A DNA stretch of 64,000 bases. Origin: Seriola aureovittata (taxonomy: Eukaryota > Chordata > Actinopteri > Carangiformes > Carangidae). Of the stretch, positions 1-13,300 are shown in pieces; position 1 is the first letter of the stretch; each line of letters starts with the position of its first letter. The position numbers and the translations under genes were made by a program. Location of the stretch: assembly GCF_021018895.1 (NCBI RefSeq), contig NC_079386.1:8847835-8911834 (forward strand). The letters run 5' to 3'. Under the pieces are notes generated by a model. The model saw only the letters and a list, made by a program, of their open reading frames with translations, did no database searches and was not told where the DNA came from.

Positions 1-1052
1 GGGAGATTGGCACTGATGAATCGTGATGTGTGGGCTTTAGTGTTAGCTAAACGCTGCATGGGAGAAAGAGAAGAATAAATAAGCATACTGCTGCCAGGTT
101 AGGAGCACTGACATTTTGGTGTTTCTTTGTTTCCCTGGCGTCAGACTGTGTTTGACACTAAAGGTGGATCGTACATGATAAAGATCAGAAAACTATGAAC
201 AATCGCATGCCTTGAGAGTAGGGAAGAATCCTAAGTATAATAAACTGAACATAGCGGGTGATGAAATCCACACTATAATGGCTCATAGTGTACTGTGGTT
301 ATATGCTATTTCACCTAACCATAAAGTATGGAAATGGCATCAAAGTGATTACTATCACAGCTTGCCTTTGCTCGGAAAAAAATGGCATTTTATGATGAAC
401 AGACAGGGAAATGGATACCTAAGCGAGTCTGGGGTGGACAGAAGTGCCAAGTAATCTAACCTGCTTATCATCATCCACTGGAATCAGCATCCTTCACAGA
501 GCAAGGAAGTAGGTGCGTGACAAGCAAGGCAATACCATGCATACAGCACCGCCACAGACTGCAATGGGCTGAATAAGGTTGGTGGAGCCTCTCATTGTTA
601 ATGCGGAGTGTATTGCTCAAGTCCCTCTGGCAACTGTTCTGTGGCTGGGAAAACCTATGTTTGGCGTTTTCATGTAAACCGAGACCCTGTTACCAAAGGA
701 AGGGGAGCTATGGGAAGGGGGAAACAGAAAGGGGAAATTTATCCTATGTTGTATTACACAAGTGAGTGAACTAAAGGGAATAGAGAGGAAACCACAGGCC
801 CCATGCTGTCTGGTGAGCCTAATGGTAAGTGGAAGAGTTTGGCCATTCTCTGTACGACTTCCATTCTGTGACATTGGGGCCTGCGTGTGACTTGGGACAA
901 AGGGTGCCAGTGGGATGCTTGTAAATTCTTGCTACATATGGAAAGTTGCTTCTTTAAAACTTTACATCAGGTGTGGTTTGCAATATTCAGATTACATTGT
1001 GAAAAATTAAAGCAAAAAACATTGCTTTTTAGAATAAGTACACAGTTTGTAC
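1..1052 (-). other. ptprd intron downstream of the last D1 exon (partial)
   Basis: Starts with donor gtacaa at 1052-1047. The expected next exon (joining D1 to D2) is not found, so this intron runs past the window edge. Short open frames here show no family resemblance. Confidence 0.8.
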
Positions 1053-1338
1053 CTTGAACTCAAGTTCCATGCCGGTGACATTCTCTCCACCCTCTATCTG
1101 CGTCAGTTTCTGGATGTAGGCGTATAGGTTTCTGGCGGGCACTTCGGTGGTGCCGCAGTTGACGGCCTCCTGGAGTGCGTCATGTATGAAGACATACTGG
1201 TCCTCTGTCTGCACCATGTAGTTGCGCTGGGCACGCATTAGCGTTACATGCCCGTAGATGTCCACAGTCTTCTCGTGCTTGATACGTTCCAGCATGGCAT
1301 CAATCACGATGAAGCAGCCTGTCCGTCCCACCCCAGCA
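1053..1338 (-). CDS. ptprd: ptprd exon: D1 P-loop and C-terminal helices
   Basis: 286 nt, phase 2 to phase 0. Its first base completes the P-loop Ser; it then reads [40 protein letters not shown] and [16 protein letters not shown], ending GMELEFK. AGVGRTG binds phosphate and QTEDQY supplies the catalytic Gln. Acceptor gtttaattacag, donor gtacaa. D2 should follow below position 1. Confidence 0.97.
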
Positions 1339-4300
1339 CTGTAATTAAACACAAGATCAATAAGGAATATGAATGGGATTGTATTCTCAGTTGTAGCTTT
1401 AAAAGAGAGGCTAGTTCCAAATTTTATAGAAAAACAGATGTATAGAAAGGTCCCTAATTTGACATGTTTGTGCTTCTGTATCATAACCTCTGCAAATCTT
1501 ATGTGTCCGACTATATTTGATCCCCAGTGACAGACATGAAGGGCGGTTCATGTAAGGGGTTTGACGAATTCACTTTCTCCCAGTGATGAGGCAAAAAGGT
1601 AAACTCTTTGTGCCAAGTTTGCCACTGTAGGACAGACCATTTGGCTTGGTGTGTAATTAAATCTGAAGTGGCACTGTGTGGAGAAGAGGGCTTGGCAGTC
1701 AAAGCCTTCAGTGGGCTCACTGCTGGCTTAGCAATCTAGTCTCTTCCCTCTAGACCCCACCTGTGCTCTCCAACCCATCAGGGCTAATCACTTATGCAAC
1801 AGCAACATTTAACCTTTATGTCATAGTTCCGAAAAGTGCCACTACAACAAATGCACACACAAATGTGGATACACAGTCGCAATTTTGAGAGCATGATTTT
1901 TTGAGGGCTTCGTTAATGTGCTGCGCAACTTCTGAGAAGTGCAGCTGACTTCAATTAATGCCATTAGATTAGCACAGTGCACCTAAATGGCATAAGAGCT
2001 TTAGAAGAGGCACTGAAAGGCAGGTCTCTTCATTAAGATTCACATCGGCAGATTTTTACATTAGTGAGAAAAATGCACAAGTGAAAAAGCACTCTGACAA
2101 AGAGAGGAGATGTTTTACTGTTTCTCTTTGACCTCTCCTTGCAGGCCAGCTTGAGACATGTGGTATAAATTTAGCCCTCTTTTGCAGACTGCTGACGAAT
2201 TAAGAAAGCTCACCCTTGCACATTACATGTTTTAATAGCACAAGCCTCAGCACAGATGTTTTCTCATGACAATTTATTTACCATGGGGTGACAGGGTGGT
2301 GCTAAATCTTGTTTGTTAACTCTCCTCCCGCAAAACATGGCATTGACAAGACAACTCCTTGCACTCCAAAGTAAATAGGTTATTCAATCCATTAAGCTGA
2401 CATGCCTACGAGGTGCGAGACATGCTCTCGTGCCTCCTCCTTCTGATGAAGCATTTGTTTTTCATTTGTTCTGAGCAACAGGGAAAGGTTTGAGAAGGAA
2501 AACTCAAGAGGGAGTAAAGTTAGTCCCTCAGGGACAAGTCTGGTTAATGTGCCATGCTGCACTGGAACTGTGCTGCGAATGGAATAAAGAAACATATAGG
2601 AGTCATTGGCTTTAACAAATGATCTGATGATCACTTTCAAAATGGCTGACATTGGCTGAATGAAACTTAACTCTTTTGTTTTGACAAAACTCTTCACAGC
2701 TTTAGGTCGGATTCCAAAATGTGCATGTGAGTGCAAGAGAGAATCGGGCAGCAAAGAAATGTGAAAATGTCTAAGGGATATTTGAAGAATGAATCACTTC
2801 CAGGTTTGAGAACACCTCAGCCCTTGGGCGGGCAATACAGAAAGTAGAAGAGATTTCTCCCGTTACCCCAGCTGCTTCCAATCTGAAAACATTTTACAGT
2901 GCAGACCTGAATGTGGGAGAGTGATGACCTGCGAGAGAGTAAGTGACAGGGTGACAGCACTGAGCTAGAGAGATGGAGACAGAGGAAGATGAGGAATGGG
3001 GGAGAGAGGTGTGGAGAAGGAAGGTAGAGTTGTGTGGAGAGAGATGCTGCAAGTTATCTAGAAGTTGTCGTTCTCAAGTTAGTTTTCTAAAAGACTGAGC
3101 TGCAGGAATATATATTAACCAAAAATTTTTCAAAAATGTAAGACCGGAAAAGGCTAGAAACATGTGTAATACTCCTTTTATTGACAAGTTATGGTGTGTG
3201 TAGTGGGGTGAGGTGGTGCAGAAAGCCGTCAGTACATTTGGCAGTTGAAGGGGAGCTGGCGAACTGCACTAATGACCTGACACTGCCTTTTCAGCCAGTC
3301 AAGACCAGCTGCTTTGGACATCGACACACATTAAGTGTCAGACTAATTTGCTTTCCAGGAGTTTAGGGAATGGGAGAAAAAGTGCAGTGTAAAATACAGC
3401 TGCAATGAGTACCGAGAAGATAAAGCATGAACAGCAGTGAAAGCAATTACATATGTATTGTTACCAAATCTCTTGCTGTCAGCTAACCTGTCACCATTTC
3501 CCTACTCTGCTTATTGAACACACATAGACTCACCAGGATCACTGCATAACTGCTAATGGAGTCAATAATAATTTTAGTCTTTTGCGTGTGTGAATACTTT
3601 TCAAAATGTGGTAAGTAAACTTGGAGGTATGGAATTGTTTTTTCAAACAGGCTTGCCCCAGTTAGTGCACTTTTTAGGTTTAGCCACTTTCCTTAAGAAA
3701 CCCCCTGAGAATGTTGTCTGCTGATCTTTGTCCGTTGTGAGATGGCAACAGCAGTGGAAGTATTTGTCTTGCATGCACATATGCTATGAGAGAGGTGGCG
3801 TTTTGTGACAGTGCTCCTGTCCCTTTCCTTCCCTGTATTTCAATCAAAAAAGTTTAAGCCTCTGGAAGAGCATTTCAACTCTTTAAGGTTTGATGAAAAT
3901 TTGGAGGTTTGATTTTTCCACCAGCCATGTATTGGGTTCCCCCCCGGTACTACAGCCTTGGTGAAGCTAGGCTTTTTTGCTGTATCAGGTCTTTGATGTT
4001 GATGATGGGGCGGCCAGTGTTTGAACATGACTTAAATCTTTTATTGTAGGAAAAGCATTGCTGCATTGACGGCTATGTGTTGAAAGGAAGTGTCTGTTGA
4101 ACCTCTGAACCTCTGTCTAGACACTCAATATTGCTGGCATGTCTATTGAAATGTGTGAAATTACTCTTGAAATGTAATCCAGTCTGCTGTTGTATGTCAG
4201 TATGGACAACAGACAATGGCCTTTTGCCAGCATGCTAGTTGTTTGCATTTGTCTTCAGCAACAAATGTAAGTGAAAAGCATTAGCCAAAAAGAATACATG

Positions 4301-7300
4301 CTGCATTATTTGCCACCTACCGCAATAATACACAGTAAAGAGAAGAAAAACGAGGAAATATAACTTGGCTTTCAGTTGAATTCTTTGAAACTGTGGGTTG
4401 TTCTATCAAAAGTTTCCCTTCCAAGTTCAATGATATCCATGACATTCAATCATGTCCCTTTGACCTCCTCTGTGACCTCACAACGCCTGGGTAGCCCTTT
4501 AGCTGGAAGAGCAAAATGCTCCCTGACCTGTGGGTTAGTGAAAACAGTAGGAACTAGGAAATCATGAAACATGCTATAATGTCCCTGAGAGGCCAATTTC
4601 ACAAAATGTACTGTGATCTCACCTTGTGAGAAGTGCTTTGTGGAGGAAACATATGAATGCATTTTGATAACTTCTCTAATAGATAACTCCTGTGGAGGGA
4701 TGCATTAGCCACCCACTAAACTAAATGTTTAGAAAGTCCCATAAGCAAGTTCACAAAATGCTCTGATTTCTGCTTGTATGAAAATTTCTGAGCCTTAATC
4801 TAAGTTCACAGTTAGCTTTCTGGCACTTTGTGATCAATTCTCTGGCTTACAAGGAAAATTTTCACTGATACAAGAGAAAAAAACGATGAACGAATGATTC
4901 TTTTGACAAATTGGAGCAATTTAAGTTTGTACTACGACAAATGAAATACAAAACTCTTCTTATAACTCTTGCTGTGTGAATTGCTGAACATTGGAAAAAT
5001 CTCATGCTGTAACCTAAAATGTCACATCTAAAATGTAAAGCTAAAGTCTGAGTAAGAGATGGTTCACCTGCTATTTTTTTGTCTGCATCATCAAAATGTG
5101 AAGATTAAAGAATTGTTATTGAACTCCAGTGGCGTGTGGGACACACAAGTGATTCAGGGAAATTTTGCAATAGGTTGAGTCACTTTTTGTTTGAGAGATG
5201 GATGTAGTTTATAGATGCCTGTCTGATGTTCTTCATTTTACAGTGCAAAATCCCCATGCTGCTGTGTCTATGTGGATTAAAATGGGTAAAATGAGGGGTG
5301 GTTAGATGTAAGGATCTGGGTGTCCCATTAGTCAGGAGATAATGGTATGGTGCCTATGATAAAATAACAAGTTTATAATTAGTGACTTAGAGAGCATGGA
5401 AATTATGTACAGTTTATTTTGAAATGTTCTAACTTTAAGCTCATAAGCCTTCACAGAAAACAAAAATAAGCAATCGAGGGCTCTGGATTTGTTTTATGTC
5501 TTTATGGTCTTTACATAAAGCATGTACATATGTGGTAAGCAATTTTTGGCACACCATCTGATTAATCAATCACTCAAGAGACTGTACCATGCTGTTAATT
5601 ATGGACAGCAAAGGCTTTTTCATTTAGCTTTTGTTTAGTCCTTTCTGCATGTGCATAAACAGCTTCAGCAAAATAAAAATCTGTGTTGATTTTTATTGTA
5701 CAAAATATCTTTATCTACAAAATATCTCTGCCTAAGCACTTACCACTCAGAATATTATTTTATAAGTGAGTAAATATAAAAGATGGCTCTATTTAAAATT
5801 GTGGTCAAACATGAAGAGAGGAAATGCCTCTTAAGGGATTTGTAGCTTGGAAATGACTGTATCTGATAGGGAGCCAGAGGAATTAAAACCTCCCATCTGC
5901 AGAGTGACATTAATTCCTGCATTCTGCTTCATTGTAAAAGTCAGGATTTTCAATTTGAAGCGATTTGGCAACTAGCTCTAATTAACTTCAGCATGTGGTA
6001 ATTCTAATTCTCCAGTAATCCCCCTTCCCTTTTTGTCACTTTCTGACACAAGTTTGTATCTCTTACACTCGCTATTGCCGTTTCTTCATTTTTGCTGTCT
6101 TTTTTTTTCCCTTTCAGTCACTTGCTTTCTCTGTGCAGAGTCTCTGATGACTTCCTGAGTTGAGAGGAGCCAGAAGTCTGTCTTATATCTTTGTTCCTCT
6201 CTGTTGAGAGTCTGGCCGCATATGTAGCTGAGGGAAGTGAAGTTGGCATGAAAGTGAAAGTTATTTGTTTCAGATGCAATAACCCAAGGGATAAGCCAAG
6301 GACTTGTGGGCTGCTGATGTGCGACATGTTAGTGGTGTAGCAAGGAAGACGACAGGTCTGCGTGTGTTTATGTGTCAGTGTGTGGGAGGAGACGTTTGAG
6401 TTTGCTGAGGGCAATGACACTGGTATTCCTTGTGCTGTGATGTTGAAAACACCTTTAGATTTAAAGTGCCTTCTGTGAAAGCTAGTGGGCTGATTTGTTT
6501 GGGCTACAGTGGGCCGTAGTTTAATTCCTATCAAATACTCTCCTTTAGCCAGTATTTTTGCCTCTGTTTCATATCTGATCGCTTTCAAAAATATTTATTA
6601 TTAGTACACAGATGACTCAGATATAAACCTCTAAATAACCATGAATGTATTATGCTTTTCCATATGTATTCATATATTCATTACAGCAAATGGAGAGAAA
6701 AATCAATTTCATGCTTCAGGATGTTTTTGTGAAACTATGTTGTTTCTTACCTGCAGTGTACCACCATGGGCCCTGCATCTGGAGGATTACAAGCTTTCAC
6801 CCGTCTCAGGAAGGCCAGGAATGGAGTGGGGTGCTCCGGTACCCCGTGGTCTGGCCAGGCTGTGAACTGGAACTGCCTCACCTCTCTCTTCTCACTGGAG
6901 CCATTCTGAATATGGAGATGGAGAGAGGTTAGTGACCACCATGTCTAACCTCAACTACTTGACAGTTGTTACATTGCCCAAGTGGCTACTGTCGAAAAAC
7001 AGCATCCAAATGCCTCTTACTTTAAAAAGTGCAAATGTCCTGACACAGTATGTAGCCAGCTCTACTGTGTCTAGCAGTGTCACTTGGATGAGACCGTAGG
7101 TTTCTGTCCCTCTGGTGGGCCAGTATTGATCACATTTCACCTGTAATAGAGATAAATATCACATTTCAGAATTTTTTTAAAACCTTCATTTGAGGTGTAT
7201 TGACATAGTTTAAATGTTCTTTGTAACATTGCCCTGCTTCAAGGTTCACACGGCTATACTCACATATATTTAGTCAAATAGTGGTAAAATAAATACACAA

Positions 7301-10300
7301 ATTCTCCTCATTCCTGCTGACTGGGTTTGATTTTATAATCAATTAAATGGCATGAGATGTTTGTATGGAGCCGACGGTGCTATTAATTGTCCTGACACAC
7401 TATAATTACAAAGGTAACAACAGTTTCCAATCATATTACGGTCTCAGCTTTATTGCTACTCGAGTGTACAGCTTTGTTTCACAGTGAATGGCCAATAAAA
7501 CACTGTTCCATTATAGCATTACTGCTTAGCTGACAAAGGGAAGCACTATTGGTGTTGGGGCGGAAATAACTGGGTTTCAATTCAGTTGTTTTTTTTTTTT
7601 TCATATCGTCTGTTAGAACTGATGCAGTTTTAGATTTTAGCAGTATGTTCAGCACAATCAGAATATCAGCTGGACACCGGTCTGAAATATCTGTAGTGTA
7701 GTTTCCACTAATTTCATTTCCTCAGCAGCTCGTACAACATGGGACACAAAGAGCAATGAAGTGATTGTGACAACAGGAGTAATGAAATGATTCATAACAG
7801 CATTTACTTGCAAATGCTCAAGCTTTACATATGCAAAACGTGCAAAGAGAGCCTGAGTGGTTCCCAGCAAATGATAGAACTGATAAATATGAAAGATAGG
7901 AGTTGGTAGACGAAACAAAAAAACATTATGAACTACAAATGTAAAACAACATAATGGTATGGCAGGATCGGGGGGTGGGGTGTCTTGCAGGAAGCCTTCA
8001 CTGCAGAGCCAAGAAGCATATATCACAAAGCATCTATGGAGAGAAACTGACACCTGGCAGCATGGATCACATTTAGTTGTAGAATCATGCATTTTACAGT
8101 GCCTGTAATATTGAAAAACAGCCAAAGGATCTTATTTGCTTTGCAGATTGTAAGGATACAGAGTGAAAGCTGCTCTCTGGATTGAGTCAGCAACCCAGTT
8201 AACACTGTGCCAAGCTCTTAGAAAAGGCATACAAGTGTGAAGGTCACTAGCTTCTGAAGCCATTGCCAGCTTTCATGTGCTCAGTCAAACACTGTAAGAT
8301 GTGCCAGCGAGGGAGAGAGGAAGTGCGTTTTGACCATGTCCACCTTAGGAGTAGTGAGTGCATACAGCTGGGCAATGTAGCTATTCAGTCTGAGTCTTTT
8401 TATCAGTGATTGTAATCCAGTGCCTTCAGCAGTGCTTGGCTAATGAAGTAAGCCACTAATCAGTCATGACTAAACAATGACGGAGTGTGTTGTTGTAAAG
8501 AGGGGACAGAGTAAAGTGTGCATCAGAATGCAACCTGGCTTTTCCTGGAGAATAAATATGAAGAGGGCCAAGGTGCAACATACTGTACAAAAAAAAAAAA
8601 AAGACAAAGAGGACAAGGGCGTCAAACGGATCATGTCACTGATGGGTGAGAAGAGTTGGAGGACTCTTTAATGCAAAATTTCACTGTCAAAGGAAGAATG
8701 GAAAAATTACGTAATTGGCTGAAAGTTTGAAAGTTTCGGTTGATATGAAAATGTCTTCCTTGACTTTGCTCAGGTGGTCAATTTCCGTGTTTGTGGCTGA
8801 ACCACAGCAACCCCTATAAGTGTGAATGCTGCTGACTGACTGAGTGAACAGCTGAGTGTTGAAGTTACACCATTGGTCAGCCAAATTCCACATAACATTA
8901 CAACACTAGCTGGCCAGCCGAGTGTTGGAGTTTTCCCCTTGGGTTCTTTCAAAATGATTTGGATCAAACAGGTATTGTTGCCAGCTGAGCACCTTTTATT
9001 ACTATATTAACCAACTTTTTTTTTTCAAAGCAGCACCTAACAACAAATCTAGCAACTTCTTGGTCAAACTTTAGCTACCTTTCGTAGAAGAGAGTCACCA
9101 GTATCACCCACACCCGTCTATGCTGCATGGCAGCTGACGTGCGTGAGCTTCAAACTTGCACTCTGAGTGATAATTTTTCAAGTAAATATAACCAAAATTA
9201 CAGCATATCTGTTGTCTTTAACTTATGTGTATGATGATTTTGTCAGACAACGTTATTTGAAAATCAGGATTTTCACAGTGCAGGGCATGGGCTGTGTTTC
9301 AGGCAGTATTTCTCCCTTTTCTGTTGTCTGTCAACAGAAACAGAAAAACAAGTAAGTGGGAACAGCTGTATTAAAACGCTGTGTATGTGAGCACAGAGAG
9401 TGGGAGAGAAGCTAAACGATAAACAACTGAAACCGGCTGTCACCAGGCAGAATGCAACTAACCTATGACGTAGTCCAGCAATATACTAGGTTTTGACTTA
9501 GTCTTGTTATGAGTTGGGGTTAAACATTTCAAAGCTCAAAATAAAACAAATGTACCCACATTTCAGTTTAATTTCATCTGATTCTTGTAGTGTTCTCTAT
9601 TTAATAGAGAACACTACACTGTTGTGTTCTCTATTTAATAGAGAACACAACATAATAAGGCTTTTTCTGTATTTCTGTCACTTACCCTGGACCTCTCCTC
9701 CAGTTTGGTCATCATGACAATGATAGCACTCCTCTGTTCCCAGATCATCCTCCAGAAGTCACCAAATGTCTCTGGCAGCGATCCTTGGGTGGCAATGTAG
9801 GCATTCTGCTTTCTGTAGCCATCAATGTAGTTTGAATTGATATAGTCACTTCCAGGGATACCTATGAAGAGACAAGTTGTGACATGAGTTGTCAAGCTGA
9901 GTTAATATGGTTAAAAACAAAAAAAAAAACAAAAAAAAAACCCTAATAACATGATACCACATTCAGCCCTACATAAGAATCAGATGACACTGTTAGGCTA
10001 TTCTCTGTGTTTCCTGTCAGTTAAGCCAACATTTTCTGTAAGTATTAAATGGAAGTACCATAAAGCAGTCACATTTGGAACCAGCGTTACAGTCCATTAG
10101 GATTTGTGTTTGCTATCAGCAACACATTTAAATCCACAGTTTTTGTGTCCCTCTTCCATATCTGCAACTGACTTACAGATAAAGCTTGGTCTGTTAAAGT
10201 CTATCACCTCACATGGAGAAAAACAAACCAACACAAAACTAGCAAAACAATTTCCCCCCTTCCCCCCGCACTCCTCCTTCTCTTTGCTTATATTAAATGA

Positions 10301-13300
10301 AAGGCACAGCAGCCTTTTCGAATCCGGGGGAAAGAGACAGAGCTGACAGCTAGTCAATGCTTTAGGACTGGCAGTTTAGGGGCTCCATGCACACATGGTC
10401 GACCAAGATAAGTCTCATCTGCATGGATGCCACGTCCCAGAGAATCCCCTCACTCCAACTGCTTCCTCTCCCCCCTGTCCCCCAGACTGCCTTTTACTCC
10501 CAGGTAACTTATTCAACATAAAAAAGCAAAGAAAAAGGAATATGAACACATTCAAAAACCCACCCACATAATTTTTTTTTGCTCTCCCCCACCCTCTCTT
10601 TTTTGCCGTTGAAGTTGTCCACACAGCCAGGCAGTTGTATATTTCCTTGATGGACAAGGGATAAATACAATTAAGCCCAGTGTGTTTTCAAATTGAAAAG
10701 AAAAAGCCAAAAGAGACATTACTGTGGTTTAATGAGAATGAGGCATGTTGTTTAATGCATATTTGCAAATGGATTTTGCCTTTATGCTTTCTGTCACTCA
10801 GGATTTGTATAAATTTTCTGTCAGTATGCTCATTAAGAAATAAACATCGCTACATTGTTGTTCATTGCTCAGTCTTCGTAAAAAATAAATAAATAAATAA
10901 CTAAAAAAAGCAAAGGAATTTCAAAGAAAATACAGAGAGATTTTAGGGCGCAATAGTGTAATTCTGATAATGATGATGATTCTTAGTAGCAGTAGTGGTA
11001 CTACTAATAGTATATTCATTTCAAGACATTGCAATTGCAAGCAGATAACAACACACTTTCTCAGATTCCTACACTGTCTGACTACAGAACATATTTATAA
11101 AGTTGTCACATTAGATCTTGATTAGATTTTCTTAATAAATGACTTCTTTGTAGAACAGGGTGTGAATGTCTCAAGTGTAGCTCTTGTCTTTGAATAAGAA
11201 AAGACCCGTGACAGCTTCCACACTAAATATAGAACAATGGAAAAATTAGTGACTTTAATGTTCTAAAAATAACATAGAATTCATGGAATTTGGAGGGAAT
11301 GCGATCATACTGACAAAAATTAATACATTTTCTAATTGAAATTAGAAACTGTACAATTTAGCCAAATGAAGGGTAAACTAAGTTTTAGGGATTAACTTTA
11401 GATAGCAGTTTAATCCGGCTAAGCCCTTGTTTTGTGTGGTCAGGCAACTTGGCAAGAGGTTCCTTGTCAAAAGTAGAGCAAATGCAGTGATGTCCCGACC
11501 ATTAAAGTCCACAAATGTTCTCGAGCATCAGAGCGCTTGTATCCCAAACATTCTGCTGATCCATCCCCGCATCAATAAATTCTGAAAGTAGCTGTCTTCA
11601 AATTCTGATGTCAAATCCCAAATCCCTTTTTATTCAAAGAACTCAATCAAAGTAAACAATAGAGGCATTGCTTGCCAAAAGGCTTTGTTTAAGCTTAGAA
11701 GGAAAAGAGGAAGTCCCTCATGTCCCCCTGGCTGAGATCTACTCACTTGCTACAGCACAAAGACTCCAGTGTGTTTGTGCAGATGTGTTTATATGCCTGG
11801 CTAATGGAGTTCCATCAACACTCAAGCTGTGTGTTGTTTCTGAGAGACTGCAAAAAAGGCTCTCTAAGTCTTTATCTATCTGTTTTTGTCACATTAGCCA
11901 TTTACTACTTTTGTTTATATTATTCTGTGCCCTCCATGGGAGCAGCTCAATGGAAATGGTTAATTAATAGTTGTGTGTGTATGTGCAATTGTGTTATCAT
12001 TGAATAAACTGGTTAAGGAGCCAACAATTAACTAGCCATTTCAAAATGGCCTTTCACTTCTTAGAAGCTGTACTATACAGGACAACACATCTTAAGTGTG
12101 CCAAAGACTCTGACTGTCCTGGTTCATGTCAGGTCGACAATGGGTTGGTGTGAAATTGTGAAAATACAAATTTGTCTATCAAGCTGCAAGGTTAGGCCCT
12201 GATATTCAGAGCACTACAACCACATCTTGAATGAGTTTATTCCATGTAATGCACAAACAAGTAATGTGTATAGAGTGTGCTGCCCTGTTTTTGTATCTTC
12301 TAGTGTGCTCACTGCCCTGGTTTGAAGATATAAATTACACTCAATTTAAAGGAACAGATGTTGGTGAAACTTGGCATCCTGGCATCGCTCATTGTAGAGA
12401 TTGATTTATCTGATTGGTTGCCTCGGTACTTGAAAAGGGAATTGTTTGTTTTTGTAAATAATGTCTTTCTTTACAAGCACCTTAGGCATGAAAGGAAGTA
12501 GTAGTCTGACATGCTTGTGTAGGAATATCATTTAAAAGTAGAGTGTGGTTGCGCTCCTGAGGTCTTAAAGATACGGTTGTACTGGCTGTCTGTAGAATCG
12601 ATACAGCAGTTGGGAGGGAAGATGCTGGTGGGCGGCATACCGTCAATAGCAGAGAGCAAGACTCTGGAATGGTCGTAGGCAATCACGTTGGCATATCTGT
12701 TCTTTGGCTTGTTAACCTCCAGGTTAGAGTGCTCCCATGTGAACTGCTGACCAGGGTCGATGGACTGTAAGAGAAAAAAAATTGTCATTATTACAATAAA
12801 ATATTTTGTGCTATAGGCACATTTTACAGCAGTTGATAGCCAAGGCTGAATTTAGCTCTTTGTGCAAGATCAATATCCGAAAGCTCACTGAAATGTGCCT
12901 TTGAACACAGAGCTCACATTGGAAGTGAAAATGAAAATATTGTAGTTTACTAATGTTTAGATACAAACTCAAGCCCATACTTTTGTCCCTAAATCTATTT
13001 TTGCATGTATTTGCACTGATGGCACATTTGCTGGAGAGACAAAGCTACACATAATTTGAATGTTGTGTTCATGTCATGCGTAATATTAATTTCTAGTGCT
13101 GCTGTTGGATCGTTTCATGTGTACACAACAGAAAACATAAATGGAAAACAGAGATTGTAAACTATTGATAAAATTTTGCTGTATTGGGTTTATCTTGGCT
13201 GTTTAGTTTCCCTTCGAGGTCAAATAATGTCAGGTTGGGACTACCCTTTTAGAGCTTTACATCTTCACCAAGTGAGAAGAATAAAATTGCACAAAATCAT

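Noticed and set aside
2392..2754. 120-codon open frame on the minus strand
   Set aside because: Intronic, no family resemblance, no support from codon use or splice sites.
6118..6588. 156-codon open frame on the minus strand inside an intron
   Set aside because: No recognisable domain, low-complexity histidine/threonine tract, no splice sites that fit the ptprd frame.
6641..6932. Plus-strand frames of 74 and 95 codons
   Set aside because: Antisense to the WPD-loop exon of ptprd.
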